Source: Alphaproteobacteria bacterium
GTDB taxonomy: Bacteria > Pseudomonadota > Alphaproteobacteria > UBA8366 > GCA-2717185
Direction of reading: 5' to 3'
Length of the DNA: 12,990 nt
NCBI GenBank assembly: GCA_016764135.1
Contig: JAESSL010000375.1
Span: 1-12,990, forward strand
Part shown: positions 7,592-12,990 of the stretch, in pieces
Layout of the letters: each line of letters starts with the position of its first letter
Position numbering within the stretch: the stretch's first letter is position 1
Notes under the pieces: model-generated
Seen by the model: the letters and a program-made list of their open reading frames with translations, nothing else
Told to the model about the DNA's origin: nothing
Database searches by the model: none
Position numbers and translations under genes: made by a program

Positions 7592-8916
7592 GCCTGTTGC
7601 CGTATGTTGGCGCCGAGCCCGTTCATCAAGTCGATGAAGCCGGGGAAACTGGTGTCGATGGGGCCCGCGTCGTCAATCGTCACGGGCGCCTTGGCGGCCA
7701 GGCCCAGCATTAGGAAGCTCATGGCGATCCGGTGATCCAGCCGTGTCGCGACGGCGCCGCCGCCGGGAATGGCGCCGCCCATCCCGTGCACGGTCAACGT
7801 GTCCTCGGTTTCCTCGACCGAGACGCCGCAGGCGCGTAATCCCTGCGCGACCGCGTCCAACCGGTCGCTCTCCTTGACCCGTAGTTCCCGCACGCCGTGC
7901 ATGATTGTTGTGCCCTCCGCACAAGCGGCGGCCATGGCCAGCACCGGGTATTCGTCAATCATGGTCGGTGCGCGTTCCGGCGGAACCTCGACGCCTTTCA
8001 GTACGCCTGCGCGTACGACAAGGTCTGCGACTGTTTCTCCAGCCTCTGTACGCTCGTCCTTGCGGGTGATGTCTGCGCCCATTTCCATCAATGTGGCCAA
8101 CAAACCGGTGCGTAACGGGTTCAGACCGACATTGGGGAGCTCGATTTCCGATCCGGCGCACAAGAGCGCGGCGACCATGGGGAAGGCGGCGGAACTTGGG
8201 TCGCCGGGCACGATAACAGTGGATCCGATGAGTTCCGGCTGCCCCGTTAGCGCGATGCGGGCGCCGCCAGCGCCGTCCAGCGTCGTCTCTACTTCGGCGC
8301 CAAAGTGGCGCAACATTAACTCCGTATGATCGCGGGTTCGTTCCGGCTCGATCACCGTTGTGACGCCCGGTGCGTTCAACCCGGCCAGCAGGATTGCAGA
8401 TTTCACCTGCGCCGAGGGCATCGGCAATGTGTAGGTAATCGGCATGGGATTTTTAGTTCCCACGACCGCAAGCGGCAACCGCCCGCCCGCGCGCGTTACG
8501 ATTTGTGCGCCGATTTGGCGCAAAGGCGCCGCAATGCGCTCCATGGGGCGACTGCGCAGGGACGCGTCGCCGGTCATGAAGGTTGTAAAGGGATGCGATC
8601 CGACAACGCCCATCAGCAGCCGCGCGCCGGTGCCGGCGTTGCCCATATCCAAAACATCGGCAGGTTCCCGCAATCCGCCGACGCCGCAGCCTCGAATACA
8701 CCAGACGCCCTGATCGTCTCGTTCCACCGAAGCGCCCATCGCGCGCATCGCCGTTGCGGTCCGGTGAACGTCCTCGCCTTCCAGCAATCCATGGACCACC
8801 GTTTCGCCAATGGCCAAGGCGCCTAGCATTAAGGCCCGATGAGAAATTGATTTGTCTCCGGGGACGCGAACACTTCCATTAAGGGGGCCTGCGGCGGCGC
8901 TTGAGATTGGCGGCAA
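7588..8916 (-). CDS. aroA: 3-phosphoshikimate 1-carboxyvinyltransferase (EPSP synthase, class II-like)
   Basis: AroA joins phosphoenolpyruvate to shikimate 3-phosphate, the sixth step of the shikimate pathway. The 442-residue product opens with VRVPGDKSISHRALM (shikimate-phosphate binding). It carries the class II-type motifs GDKS, SAQVK and RDHTE, plus GDPSSAAF, MIDEYP and LRVKESDRL. The fourth class II motif, N-x-T-R, is NPLR here. The loop is NAGTG (Gly95), whereas the well-known class II enzyme from Agrobacterium CP4 has NAATG. The start is TTG 8916 with GAAGGA eight bases upstream and no ATG before the conserved N-terminus. The gene overlaps cmk by four bases. It is divergent from the tRNA-Ala gene, and no gene lies in the 215 bases between them. 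Confidence 0.97.
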   Translation of the reverse strand: MPPISSAAAGPLNGSVRVPGDKSISHRALMLGALAIGETVVHGLLEGEDVHRTATAMRAMGASVERDDQGVWCIRGCGVGGLREPADVLDMGNAGTGARLLMGVVGSHPFTTFMTGDASLRSRPMERIAAPLRQIGAQIVTRAGGRLPLAVVGTKNPMPITYTLPMPSAQVKSAILLAGLNAPGVTTVIEPERTRDHTELMLRHFGAEVETTLDGAGGARIALTGQPELIGSTVIVPGDPSSAAFPMVAALLCAGSEIELPNVGLNPLRTGLLATLMEMGADITRKDERTEAGETVADLVVRAGVLKGVEVPPERAPTMIDEYPVLAMAAACAEGTTIMHGVRELRVKESDRLDAVAQGLRACGVSVEETEDTLTVHGMGGAIPGGGAVATRLDHRIAMSFLMLGLAAKAPVTIDDAGPIDTSFPGFIDLMNGLGANIRQQA

Positions 8917-9060
8917 GGACAGTTTCCTTCAGGTTAATCTTGTTGGAGACCAGAGCCGAAATAGGCCCTGAAGACCCGCTGTCTTTACCGCGACGATGCG
9001 GTCCAATCAATTGTATTGGCCAAAAGGCGCTATACATTGCCGCCGATGGTCACTTTTTAC

Positions 9061-9088
9061 TTGCGGTTTCACAGATGGAACCTATAAC
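9061..9088 (+). promoter_or_regulatory. Promoter of the tRNA-Ala gene
   Basis: TTGCGG (9061-9066) and TATAAC (9083-9088) are 16 bases apart, and the -10 ends 43 bases before the mature tRNA. Both resemble sigma-70-type boxes and the orientation fits the tRNA gene. The call is by eye. Confidence 0.6.
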
Positions 9089-9131
9089 ACAGCCTGTCCG
9101 TCGCTGGAGAAACTCCGGTGAGAGACCCTGT

Positions 9132-9207
<76 letters not shown>

Positions 9208-9225
9208 GTTAACTTATTGATTTTA

Positions 9226-9598
9226 CTGGCCATTCCATATTCCCGTCGGAAACAATGGAATTTAATTGAGTGCCCGTATTATCTCTGCAGATGTCTTTCC
9301 CAAATTTCTGTGTAATTTTCTCCAGGTTTATGGCGAATCGTCTCTCCTATTTTTCGAGTCCAATTCCTTTAATGAATTCAGGGGTCTATTTTATGGAATG
9401 TCCAGAGTTCGATGTTTCTTTGCCCCACCACTCACTTTCGTGAGTTTTCAGTCATTCCGGCACGTTCGGTATAGTGGCGTAACTTCAGCAGGTTAGAGGC
9501 GTTGATGCGTCCTGAATCCGCCCCGAGAGACGGTTTTCAGGGCAATTTTGACGATATTCGGCAGAGCGTCTCTGCAGGTTGTTTTTCCTGGCCATTCC
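9226..9598. repeat. Short direct repeat pair (CTGGCCATTCC)
   Basis: Identical 11-base copies stand at 9226-9236 and 9588-9598, each preceded by a run of T. They flank the gene-free junction segment. The copies could be chance, a remnant of an insertion, or recombination-site halves. The match is too short to decide. Confidence 0.3.
9430..9448 (+). terminator. Weak hairpin with T-run downstream of tRNA-Ala
   Basis: ACTCAC and GTGAGT form a 6-base-pair stem with a TTTC loop, followed by TTT. It lies about 220 bases after the tRNA. It could end tRNA read-through transcription but is a weak example. Confidence 0.25.
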
Positions 9599-9616
9599 GT
9601 TGGGGCCGACGCCGGA

Positions 9617-11290
9617 TTACTGGATACGCAACAGTTCACGTTGCGTCCGCCATAACGCGGGTAACTTCAGACGTTTGATACGCGACAGGGTCAGATCAGA
9701 ATCCGTCCGACCTTCGATGATCGCGCGGACGATATCTGGCGCGAGGAAAGCCAGCGGCAACGTCCGGCTGATATGACTACGGTCAACGCCATAGCGCGCC
9801 GCCAGTTCGAGCACCGATGGGGTTTCACCTGTCTGGAGTTCCGTGAACCAGCATCTGGCTGATGCAATCGCGCTGATCAGCCTGGCGTCCGGTTCGGCAA
9901 GCAAAGTGTCGTCTCCACCGACTATCAGCTTCGCCTCGATACCTCTGCGCTTGAGTGTGATGGGCGCATCAATCACGGTGTCCTCGACAGACTCAATCGT
10001 GGGTAATTCTAATGCTTCGCATAGTTGATGGTGATCAAGGCTGATACGAACCTTGTCTGGCGCGAGATCAATACGGTGCACCAGATTAGCGATGGGCGCT
10101 GAAGCGCGATTGCCTTGCCGCCAGGCATCGGCGATTCGGTGAGCTGCCGACGCCAGTTTGGTTCGCTCGGCAATTCGGGCGTCTGATGGCAACAAGGTTT
10201 CTTCTAATACCCGGCGATCCTCCAGCCATCTCGTGACAATCGTCCCAATCACCTGTTCCAGTTCCCTGATGGGAAGGCGCCAACCGGCAGGATCAGGGTT
10301 TCCCGGCGCCGTGAGCAGGCGGCTTGAGACGTAATAATGATAACGCCGCCCTTGTTTGCTAGCATGATGGGGGCGGAGAATATCTCCGGTTTCATCGAAG
10401 ATACGCCCCGTAAAGGCATGGTGGCTCTTTGTATTTTTGCTCGATCCACGCCTGACGCTACTGTCGGCCAAAAGCGCCTGTACCCGGTCCCAGGTCGAAC
10501 GATCGATGATCGCCGAGTGTTGTCCGTCATAACGCTGCCCTTTATGCGTGATCATGCCCGCATAGAGGGGATTGGCGTGTAGCTTGTAGACATGGCCGCG
10601 GGTGAAGGATAGAGCACCGCTCGACCGTCCATTATTGGGTCGGCGGGCTTTGGTGCGCAGTCCCAGATTATCGGCTTCTTCCTTCACCAGTCGAACATTC
10701 TTATATTCCAGATACAGGGAGAATAGACGCCGAACCGTTTTTGCCTCTGATTCGTTGACGATCAGCTTCTTGTCCCGACTGTCATATCCAAGCGGCGTCA
10801 GGCCACCCATCCACATTCCTTTCTTCTTCGACGCCGCGATCTTGTCGCGTATGCGCTCTGCGGTGACTTCGCGTTCAAACTGCGCAAAGCTGAGCAGCAC
10901 GTTGAGGGTCAATCGACCCATGGACGTGGTGGTGTTGAACGCCTGCGTCACCGAGACGAACGATACGTCGTTGGCGTCGAACACATCGACCAGCCGGGCG
11001 AAGTCCGACAACGCCCGGGTCAGCCGGTCGACCTTGTAAACGACGACGACATCGATCATGCCGGATTCAATATCCGCCAGTAACGCCTTGAGGCCCGGCC
11101 GGTTCATTGATCCGCCGGAGAAGCCTCCATCATCATAGCGGCGTGGCAACGCCGCCCATCCTTCGCCTGCCTGACTGAGGATATAGGCGTTACAGGATTC
11201 ACGCTGGGCATCCAGGCTGTTGAACTCCTGGTCCAGCCCGTCTTCGGTTGATTTACGGGTATAGGTTGCGCAGCGCAGCTTGCGTTTCAT
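9617..11290 (-). CDS. Large serine recombinase (site-specific DNA recombinase)
   Basis: This 557-residue protein probably integrates and excises the phage-like element. The N-terminal resolvase/invertase domain (about 6-155) has the nucleophile Ser14 in YTRKST, with Arg12, GGFSGGSMNRPGL around Arg64, and YKVDRLTR (85-92) with Arg89 and Arg92. The long helix AQFEREVTAERIRDKI follows. The recombinase domain covers about 165-270. The region equivalent to the zinc ribbon (about 300-345) lacks the usual CxxC pairs and reads RPHHASKQGRRYHYYVS. The C-terminal segment ARYGVDRSHISRTLPLAFLAPDIVRAI looks like a helix-turn-helix. The start ATG 11290 overlaps the DUF2924 stop as ATGA. The open frame upstream continues in DUF2924 out of frame and is not used. 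The protein looks intact. No attachment site was confirmed. Confidence 0.93.
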   Translation of the reverse strand: MKRKLRCATYTRKSTEDGLDQEFNSLDAQRESCNAYILSQAGEGWAALPRRYDDGGFSGGSMNRPGLKALLADIESGMIDVVVVYKVDRLTRALSDFARLVDVFDANDVSFVSVTQAFNTTTSMGRLTLNVLLSFAQFEREVTAERIRDKIAASKKKGMWMGGLTPLGYDSRDKKLIVNESEAKTVRRLFSLYLEYKNVRLVKEEADNLGLRTKARRPNNGRSSGALSFTRGHVYKLHANPLYAGMITHKGQRYDGQHSAIIDRSTWDRVQALLADSSVRRGSSKNTKSHHAFTGRIFDETGDILRPHHASKQGRRYHYYVSSRLLTAPGNPDPAGWRLPIRELEQVIGTIVTRWLEDRRVLEETLLPSDARIAERTKLASAAHRIADAWRQGNRASAPIANLVHRIDLAPDKVRISLDHHQLCEALELPTIESVEDTVIDAPITLKRRGIEAKLIVGGDDTLLAEPDARLISAIASARCWFTELQTGETPSVLELAARYGVDRSHISRTLPLAFLAPDIVRAIIEGRTDSDLTLSRIKRLKLPALWRTQRELLRIQ

Positions 11291-11736
11291 GACAGGAGAC
11301 CGAAGAATCGCGGGCCCGACCATCGGGCGCCGGTGATCGCCCGGGCGACGGCGGAAAGCGACGCATGGATTTGCCCGTTCCAACGGAAGCCATCGTTGAT
11401 GACATCGACGATATGGGTGCGGCCATTCCACTCCCGCATCAGTCGCATCCCGGGCTTCAAGGTTGATGCCGCAGAAACCCGGGGTGGCGGCGCATCCGGT
11501 GTTCCGGAGGCGATTGCCCTAAGATAGCGATTGGTTCTGGAATCCATATTACCATAGGTGTCCGCCTGCATGCGGTAGGCCAGCGCCAGCACGAGAAGTC
11601 TGCGGCTGATCCCTTTGGGTGCTGGTCCACCGTTCAGGGTCTGCCAACGGTTGGCCAGATCGCGATGCGGAAGATTGGCCAGCAACGCAACCTTCCGTTC
11701 CGCATCCTGGTCCGTGGCAGGATTAATACGGCCCAT
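11287..11736 (-). CDS. DUF2924 domain protein
   Basis: This 149-residue protein matches the DUF2924 family by its signature: MREWNGRTHIVDVINDGFRW, then SLSAVARAITGARWSGPRFFGL at the C-terminus. The N-terminal half is helical and basic (ANRWQTLNGGPAPKG, RRLLVLALAYRMQADTYG). Its function is unknown. The family is often seen beside this type of serine recombinase and DUF3489 in alphaproteobacterial prophages and islands, as remembered and not searched. The ATG is three bases after the DUF3489 stop, and its own stop overlaps the recombinase start, so three proteins are likely made together. A role as recombinase partner or DNA-binding accessory is inference. Confidence 0.9.
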   Translation of the reverse strand: MGRINPATDQDAERKVALLANLPHRDLANRWQTLNGGPAPKGISRRLLVLALAYRMQADTYGNMDSRTNRYLRAIASGTPDAPPPRVSAASTLKPGMRLMREWNGRTHIVDVINDGFRWNGQIHASLSAVARAITGARWSGPRFFGLLS

Positions 11737-11739
11737 GGC

Positions 11740-12249
11740 TCAGCTCGCCGCCACGATATGATACACCCGACCGCGTGCGGGATGTTTCTCGGACAACACT
11801 GCGTAGCCGAGCTTTTTCTTGATGGCCCCGGCGATGGCGCCGCGTATTGAATGGGCCTGCCAACCCAGGGCCGAACGCAACTCGTCGATGCTGGCGCCAT
11901 CGGTACGGTTCAGCAGATCTATTAGTATGGTTTGTTTGCTGCGCGCGCGGGTCGGCTTTGCGGTATGGTCAGTGTTGGCAGGCGTCTTAACCGGTTCGAC
12001 CCCGATCGCGGCAAGGCCCTTATCGGTCATACAAAGCATTAGGCGGGTTTCGCCTTCTTCGCGCCAGACCGCATCTTTTGCATTGGCTCGCCGTTCGGCG
12101 ATCAGGCCGCGTTTGATCAGGCTTCTGATGGTGTTCGCCGCGGCGCCCTTATTCGCCTTCAAAGATTTGGGCAAAGGTAGAATGGCGCCAGAATCACGTT
12201 TGGCTGCGGCGGACAGGATCACAAGCTGGCTATCAGTAAGTCTGGGCAT
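11740..12249 (-). CDS. DUF3489 domain protein (winged-helix-like)
   Basis: This 169-residue protein matches DUF3489. The N-terminal part (about 1-82: LTDSQLVILSAAAKRDSG, then TIRSLIKRGLIAERRA and a TDKGLAAIG end) resembles a winged helix such as MarR-like folds. A basic Thr/Lys/Arg linker (about 85-105) follows. The C-terminal part (SKQTILIDLLNRTDGASIDE, LGWQAHSIRGAIAGAIKKKL, GRVYHI) is the conserved DUF3489 domain and also looks like a helix-turn-helix with a wing. It could bind DNA as a regulator or recombination accessory; this is inferred from fold appearance. The ATG has GGAG seven bases upstream. It is first in the three-gene set with DUF2924 and the recombinase, after a hairpin-rich 158-base leader. 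Confidence 0.88.
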   Translation of the reverse strand: MPRLTDSQLVILSAAAKRDSGAILPLPKSLKANKGAAANTIRSLIKRGLIAERRANAKDAVWREEGETRLMLCMTDKGLAAIGVEPVKTPANTDHTAKPTRARSKQTILIDLLNRTDGASIDELRSALGWQAHSIRGAIAGAIKKKLGYAVLSEKHPARGRVYHIVAAS

Positions 12250-12346
12250 GAGGTTTCTCCGTGTGCGATGCGCCGCGATGATCGCGGCGCTCCCACGGCC
12301 CGTCGCCCCACCAGCGAAGCCGATTGGGGCGGCGGGTCAATCCCAT
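12233..12346 (-). CDS. Possible 37-codon Arg/Trp-rich small ORF overlapping the DUF3489 start
   Basis: An ATG at 12346 opens a frame of 37 codons that runs through the leader of the DUF3489 gene and ends 14 bases inside it, in another frame. The predicted peptide begins MGLTRRPNRLRWWGDGPWER and continues basic and His-rich. An in-frame stop lies just upstream (12362-12364). The nearest purine-rich element (AAAGG) is about 13 bases from the ATG and partly inside a hairpin. It might be a leader peptide, a small phage protein, or nothing. Composition may simply reflect the GC-rich inverted repeats it covers. Confidence 0.25.
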   Translation of the reverse strand: MGLTRRPNRLRWWGDGPWERRDHRGASHTEKPHAQTY

Positions 12347-12398
12347 GAAGGCGACCCGCCTTTATCTGTCCCCATCCACGCTTGCCGCGCCGGGCAAG
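12271..12398 (-). promoter_or_regulatory. Hairpin-rich leader of the DUF3489-DUF2924-recombinase operon
   Basis: In minus-strand order there are four inverted repeats. The first is CTTGCC/GGCAAG (12381-12398, 6-base loop). The second, hairpin A, is GGCGGGTC/GACCCGCC (12353-12360 with 12331-12338). The third, hairpin B, has 12-base arms with one G-U (12325-12336 with 12299-12310). The fourth, hairpin C, is CGCCGCGA/TCGCGGCG (12271-12289, 3-base loop), 18 bases before the GGAG of the DUF3489 gene (21 before the ATG-side end of the leader). A and B share 12331-12336, so only one can form. The inverted repeats are seen directly; a regulatory role is inferred. None is followed by a U-run in this direction, whereas hairpin A read on the plus strand is followed by TTTAT. 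Confidence 0.5.
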
Positions 12399-12405
12399 TC
12401 CAGTC
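12378..12405. repeat. 28-base imperfect direct repeat, copy 1
   Basis: This copy matches 12682-12709 at 23 of 28 positions (outer parts ACGCTTGCC and CAAGTCCAGTC are identical, the centre differs). It lies just after the stop of the small unknown gene and contains a 6-base-pair hairpin. Confidence 0.6.
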
Positions 12406-12407
12406 TT

Positions 12408-12653
12408 TTAGATTGCATTATTTATATGATCGAACCCGGTGTCATCGCGTGGGTCAGCAACGATCACCAGCGCCGCATCGGCCAGGGCGGCAATGTTCGT
12501 AACGGCAACCCGGAGACGGCGCGCAGCGCTCGCGTAGCCATCTGTGGTCAATTCAGCAGATTGACCCATAATAGCGCTTTCATGCGCCGTCTCGATCCTT
12601 GCCGTCGCCTCGACAAACAACAACCGCAATAGTTCTTTTTGTTCCGTTTCCAT
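12408..12653 (-). CDS. Small helical protein of unknown function
   Basis: I do not recognise this 81-residue protein. It begins METEQKELLRLLFVEATARI and continues through an amphipathic helical pattern (AARRLRVAVTNIAALADAAL) to a short acidic and polar tail (PRDDTGFDHINN). There is no signal peptide and no membrane segment. The minus-strand frame has protein-like composition and fits between terminase and DUF3489 on the same strand. The opposite-strand frame there does not. I chose ATG 12653, with a weak GGAACGGGG upstream. A TTG at 12716 in the same frame would add 21 residues across a repeat and is less likely. A phage morphogenesis or regulatory role is possible but not shown. Confidence 0.6.
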   Translation of the reverse strand: METEQKELLRLLFVEATARIETAHESAIMGQSAELTTDGYASAARRLRVAVTNIAALADAALVIVADPRDDTGFDHINNAI

Positions 12654-12681
12654 GGCCCCGTTCCGTAATGTCGGGCCAAAC

Positions 12682-12709
12682 ACGCTTGCCTCGGGCGCCA
12701 AGTCCAGTC
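12682..12709. repeat. 28-base imperfect direct repeat, copy 2
   Basis: This is the second copy, upstream of the small unknown gene and downstream of the terminase gene. The two copies are 304 bases apart and bracket that gene. The inner hairpin of copy 1 is largely lost here. Confidence 0.6.
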
Positions 12710-12815
12710 CCGCCAAGCAGCGTCACCCCATAGTGGCGGTGCGAGCAATCCGCCAGTTTCGTTCAAAGCGCACCCCGTTTGACGATCAGCAGAGCCGATA
12801 GCCGAGTTTAGCATG

Positions 12816-12990
12816 TTAATATTCAAGCCTGATGAGCTCCCCGCCAAACAAGCCAATGAGGGGTGATCGATTTTGCGCGTCGGTCCAGGCCATTAGTTGC
12901 GATAAAGCATCCACCTGATCGTCGTAGCGGCCGTGGGGGAAAGCGAGGATCTCGGTGATGAATTCATCCAGACAGGGCGCTGATTGAGGC
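12816..12990 (-). CDS. Phage terminase large subunit, partial (C-terminal end)
   Basis: The frame entering from the right edge encodes 57 full codons ending LFGGELIRLEY and a TAA stop at 12816-12818. The run ILAFPHGRYDDQVDALSQLM is the typical end of the terminase nuclease domain, where the aspartates of DDQVDAL help hold the catalytic metal ions. Terminase large subunits cut and pump phage DNA into the prohead, so the element derives from a tailed phage or gene-transfer-like particle. Only the last part is visible, so intactness and exact family cannot be judged. The gene is followed by a 162-base spacer containing a repeat copy. Confidence 0.85.
   Translation of the reverse strand, partial: PQSAPCLDEFITEILAFPHGRYDDQVDALSQLMAWTDAQNRSPLIGLFGGELIRLEY

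Larger units (their letters stand above)
9208..9616. other. Gene-free junction between tRNA-Ala and the phage-like element
   Basis: No convincing gene lies in these 409 bases, which look AT-richer than the flanks over the first half. A 76-codon plus-strand frame (9266-9496) has no recognisable family and no clear ribosome site. An 11-base direct repeat, CTGGCCATTCC, occurs at 9226-9236 and 9588-9598. A 6-base-pair hairpin followed by TTTT lies at 9430-9448. The chromosomal end of the mobile element (an att site) probably falls here, because the recombinase gene starts immediately beyond. This cannot be fixed without the other end. Confidence 0.5.

Noticed and set aside
9266..9496. 76-codon plus-strand frame after the tRNA
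   Set aside because: No ribosome site, no recognisable family, and Phe/Ser-rich composition suggests a chance frame in AT-rich DNA.
9475..9510. tRNA-like stretch (AACTTCAGCAGGTTAGAG) resembling a D arm
   Set aside because: No anticodon arm, T arm or acceptor pairing follows, so it is not a tRNA or a clear tRNA fragment.
12324..12632. 102-codon plus-strand frame opposite the small unknown gene
   Set aside because: It runs against all neighbouring genes of the element, and the minus-strand product looks more protein-like.
12548..12856. Trp-rich 102-codon minus-strand frame between terminase and the small gene
   Set aside because: It overlaps both neighbours in other frames and has no clear ribosome site. 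Its Trp/Arg content fits an off-frame reading of GC-rich DNA.

Overview
The window reads as alphaproteobacterial chromosome (moderately GC-rich, class II-type AroA, Rhodospirillales/Rhizobiales-like gene order) with a phage-derived element at its right end. Protein family calls rest on motifs and remembered family features; no database search was run.

Positions 1-8916 carry a conserved housekeeping block, all on the minus strand. In transcription order (right to left) it is aroA, cmk, rpsA, ihfB, a LapA-domain membrane protein gene, pyrF, trpF, trpB, trpA and accD (cut by the left edge). It combines the shikimate pathway (AroA), the last steps of tryptophan synthesis (TrpF, TrpB, TrpA), pyrimidine supply (PyrF, Cmk), translation (ribosomal protein S1), nucleoid architecture (IHF beta) and fatty acid synthesis (AccD). 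Five junctions are 4-base stop/start overlaps: aroA/cmk, ihfB/lapA, pyrF/trpF, trpB/trpA and trpA/accD. Four genes use GTG or TTG starts (cmk, aroA, trpA, accD). A strong intrinsic terminator follows rpsA, so rpsA and the ihfB-to-accD group are probably separate transcription units.

Positions 8917-9616 hold a plus-strand tRNA-Ala(GGC) gene with a recognisable promoter. A 409-base gene-free stretch follows it and probably contains the junction with the mobile element.

Positions 9617-12990 are a phage-like module on the minus strand. In transcription order it has the end of a terminase large subunit gene (cut by the right edge), a small unknown gene, a DUF3489 gene, a DUF2924 gene and a serine recombinase gene. 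The last three are packed together, and the DUF2924 and recombinase genes overlap by ATGA. The recombinase probably moves the element, while the roles of the two DUF proteins are unknown. The 158-base spacer before the DUF3489 gene is rich in hairpins, two of which cannot form at the same time, and it also contains a 37-codon arginine- and tryptophan-rich open frame. This is the least explained part of the window.
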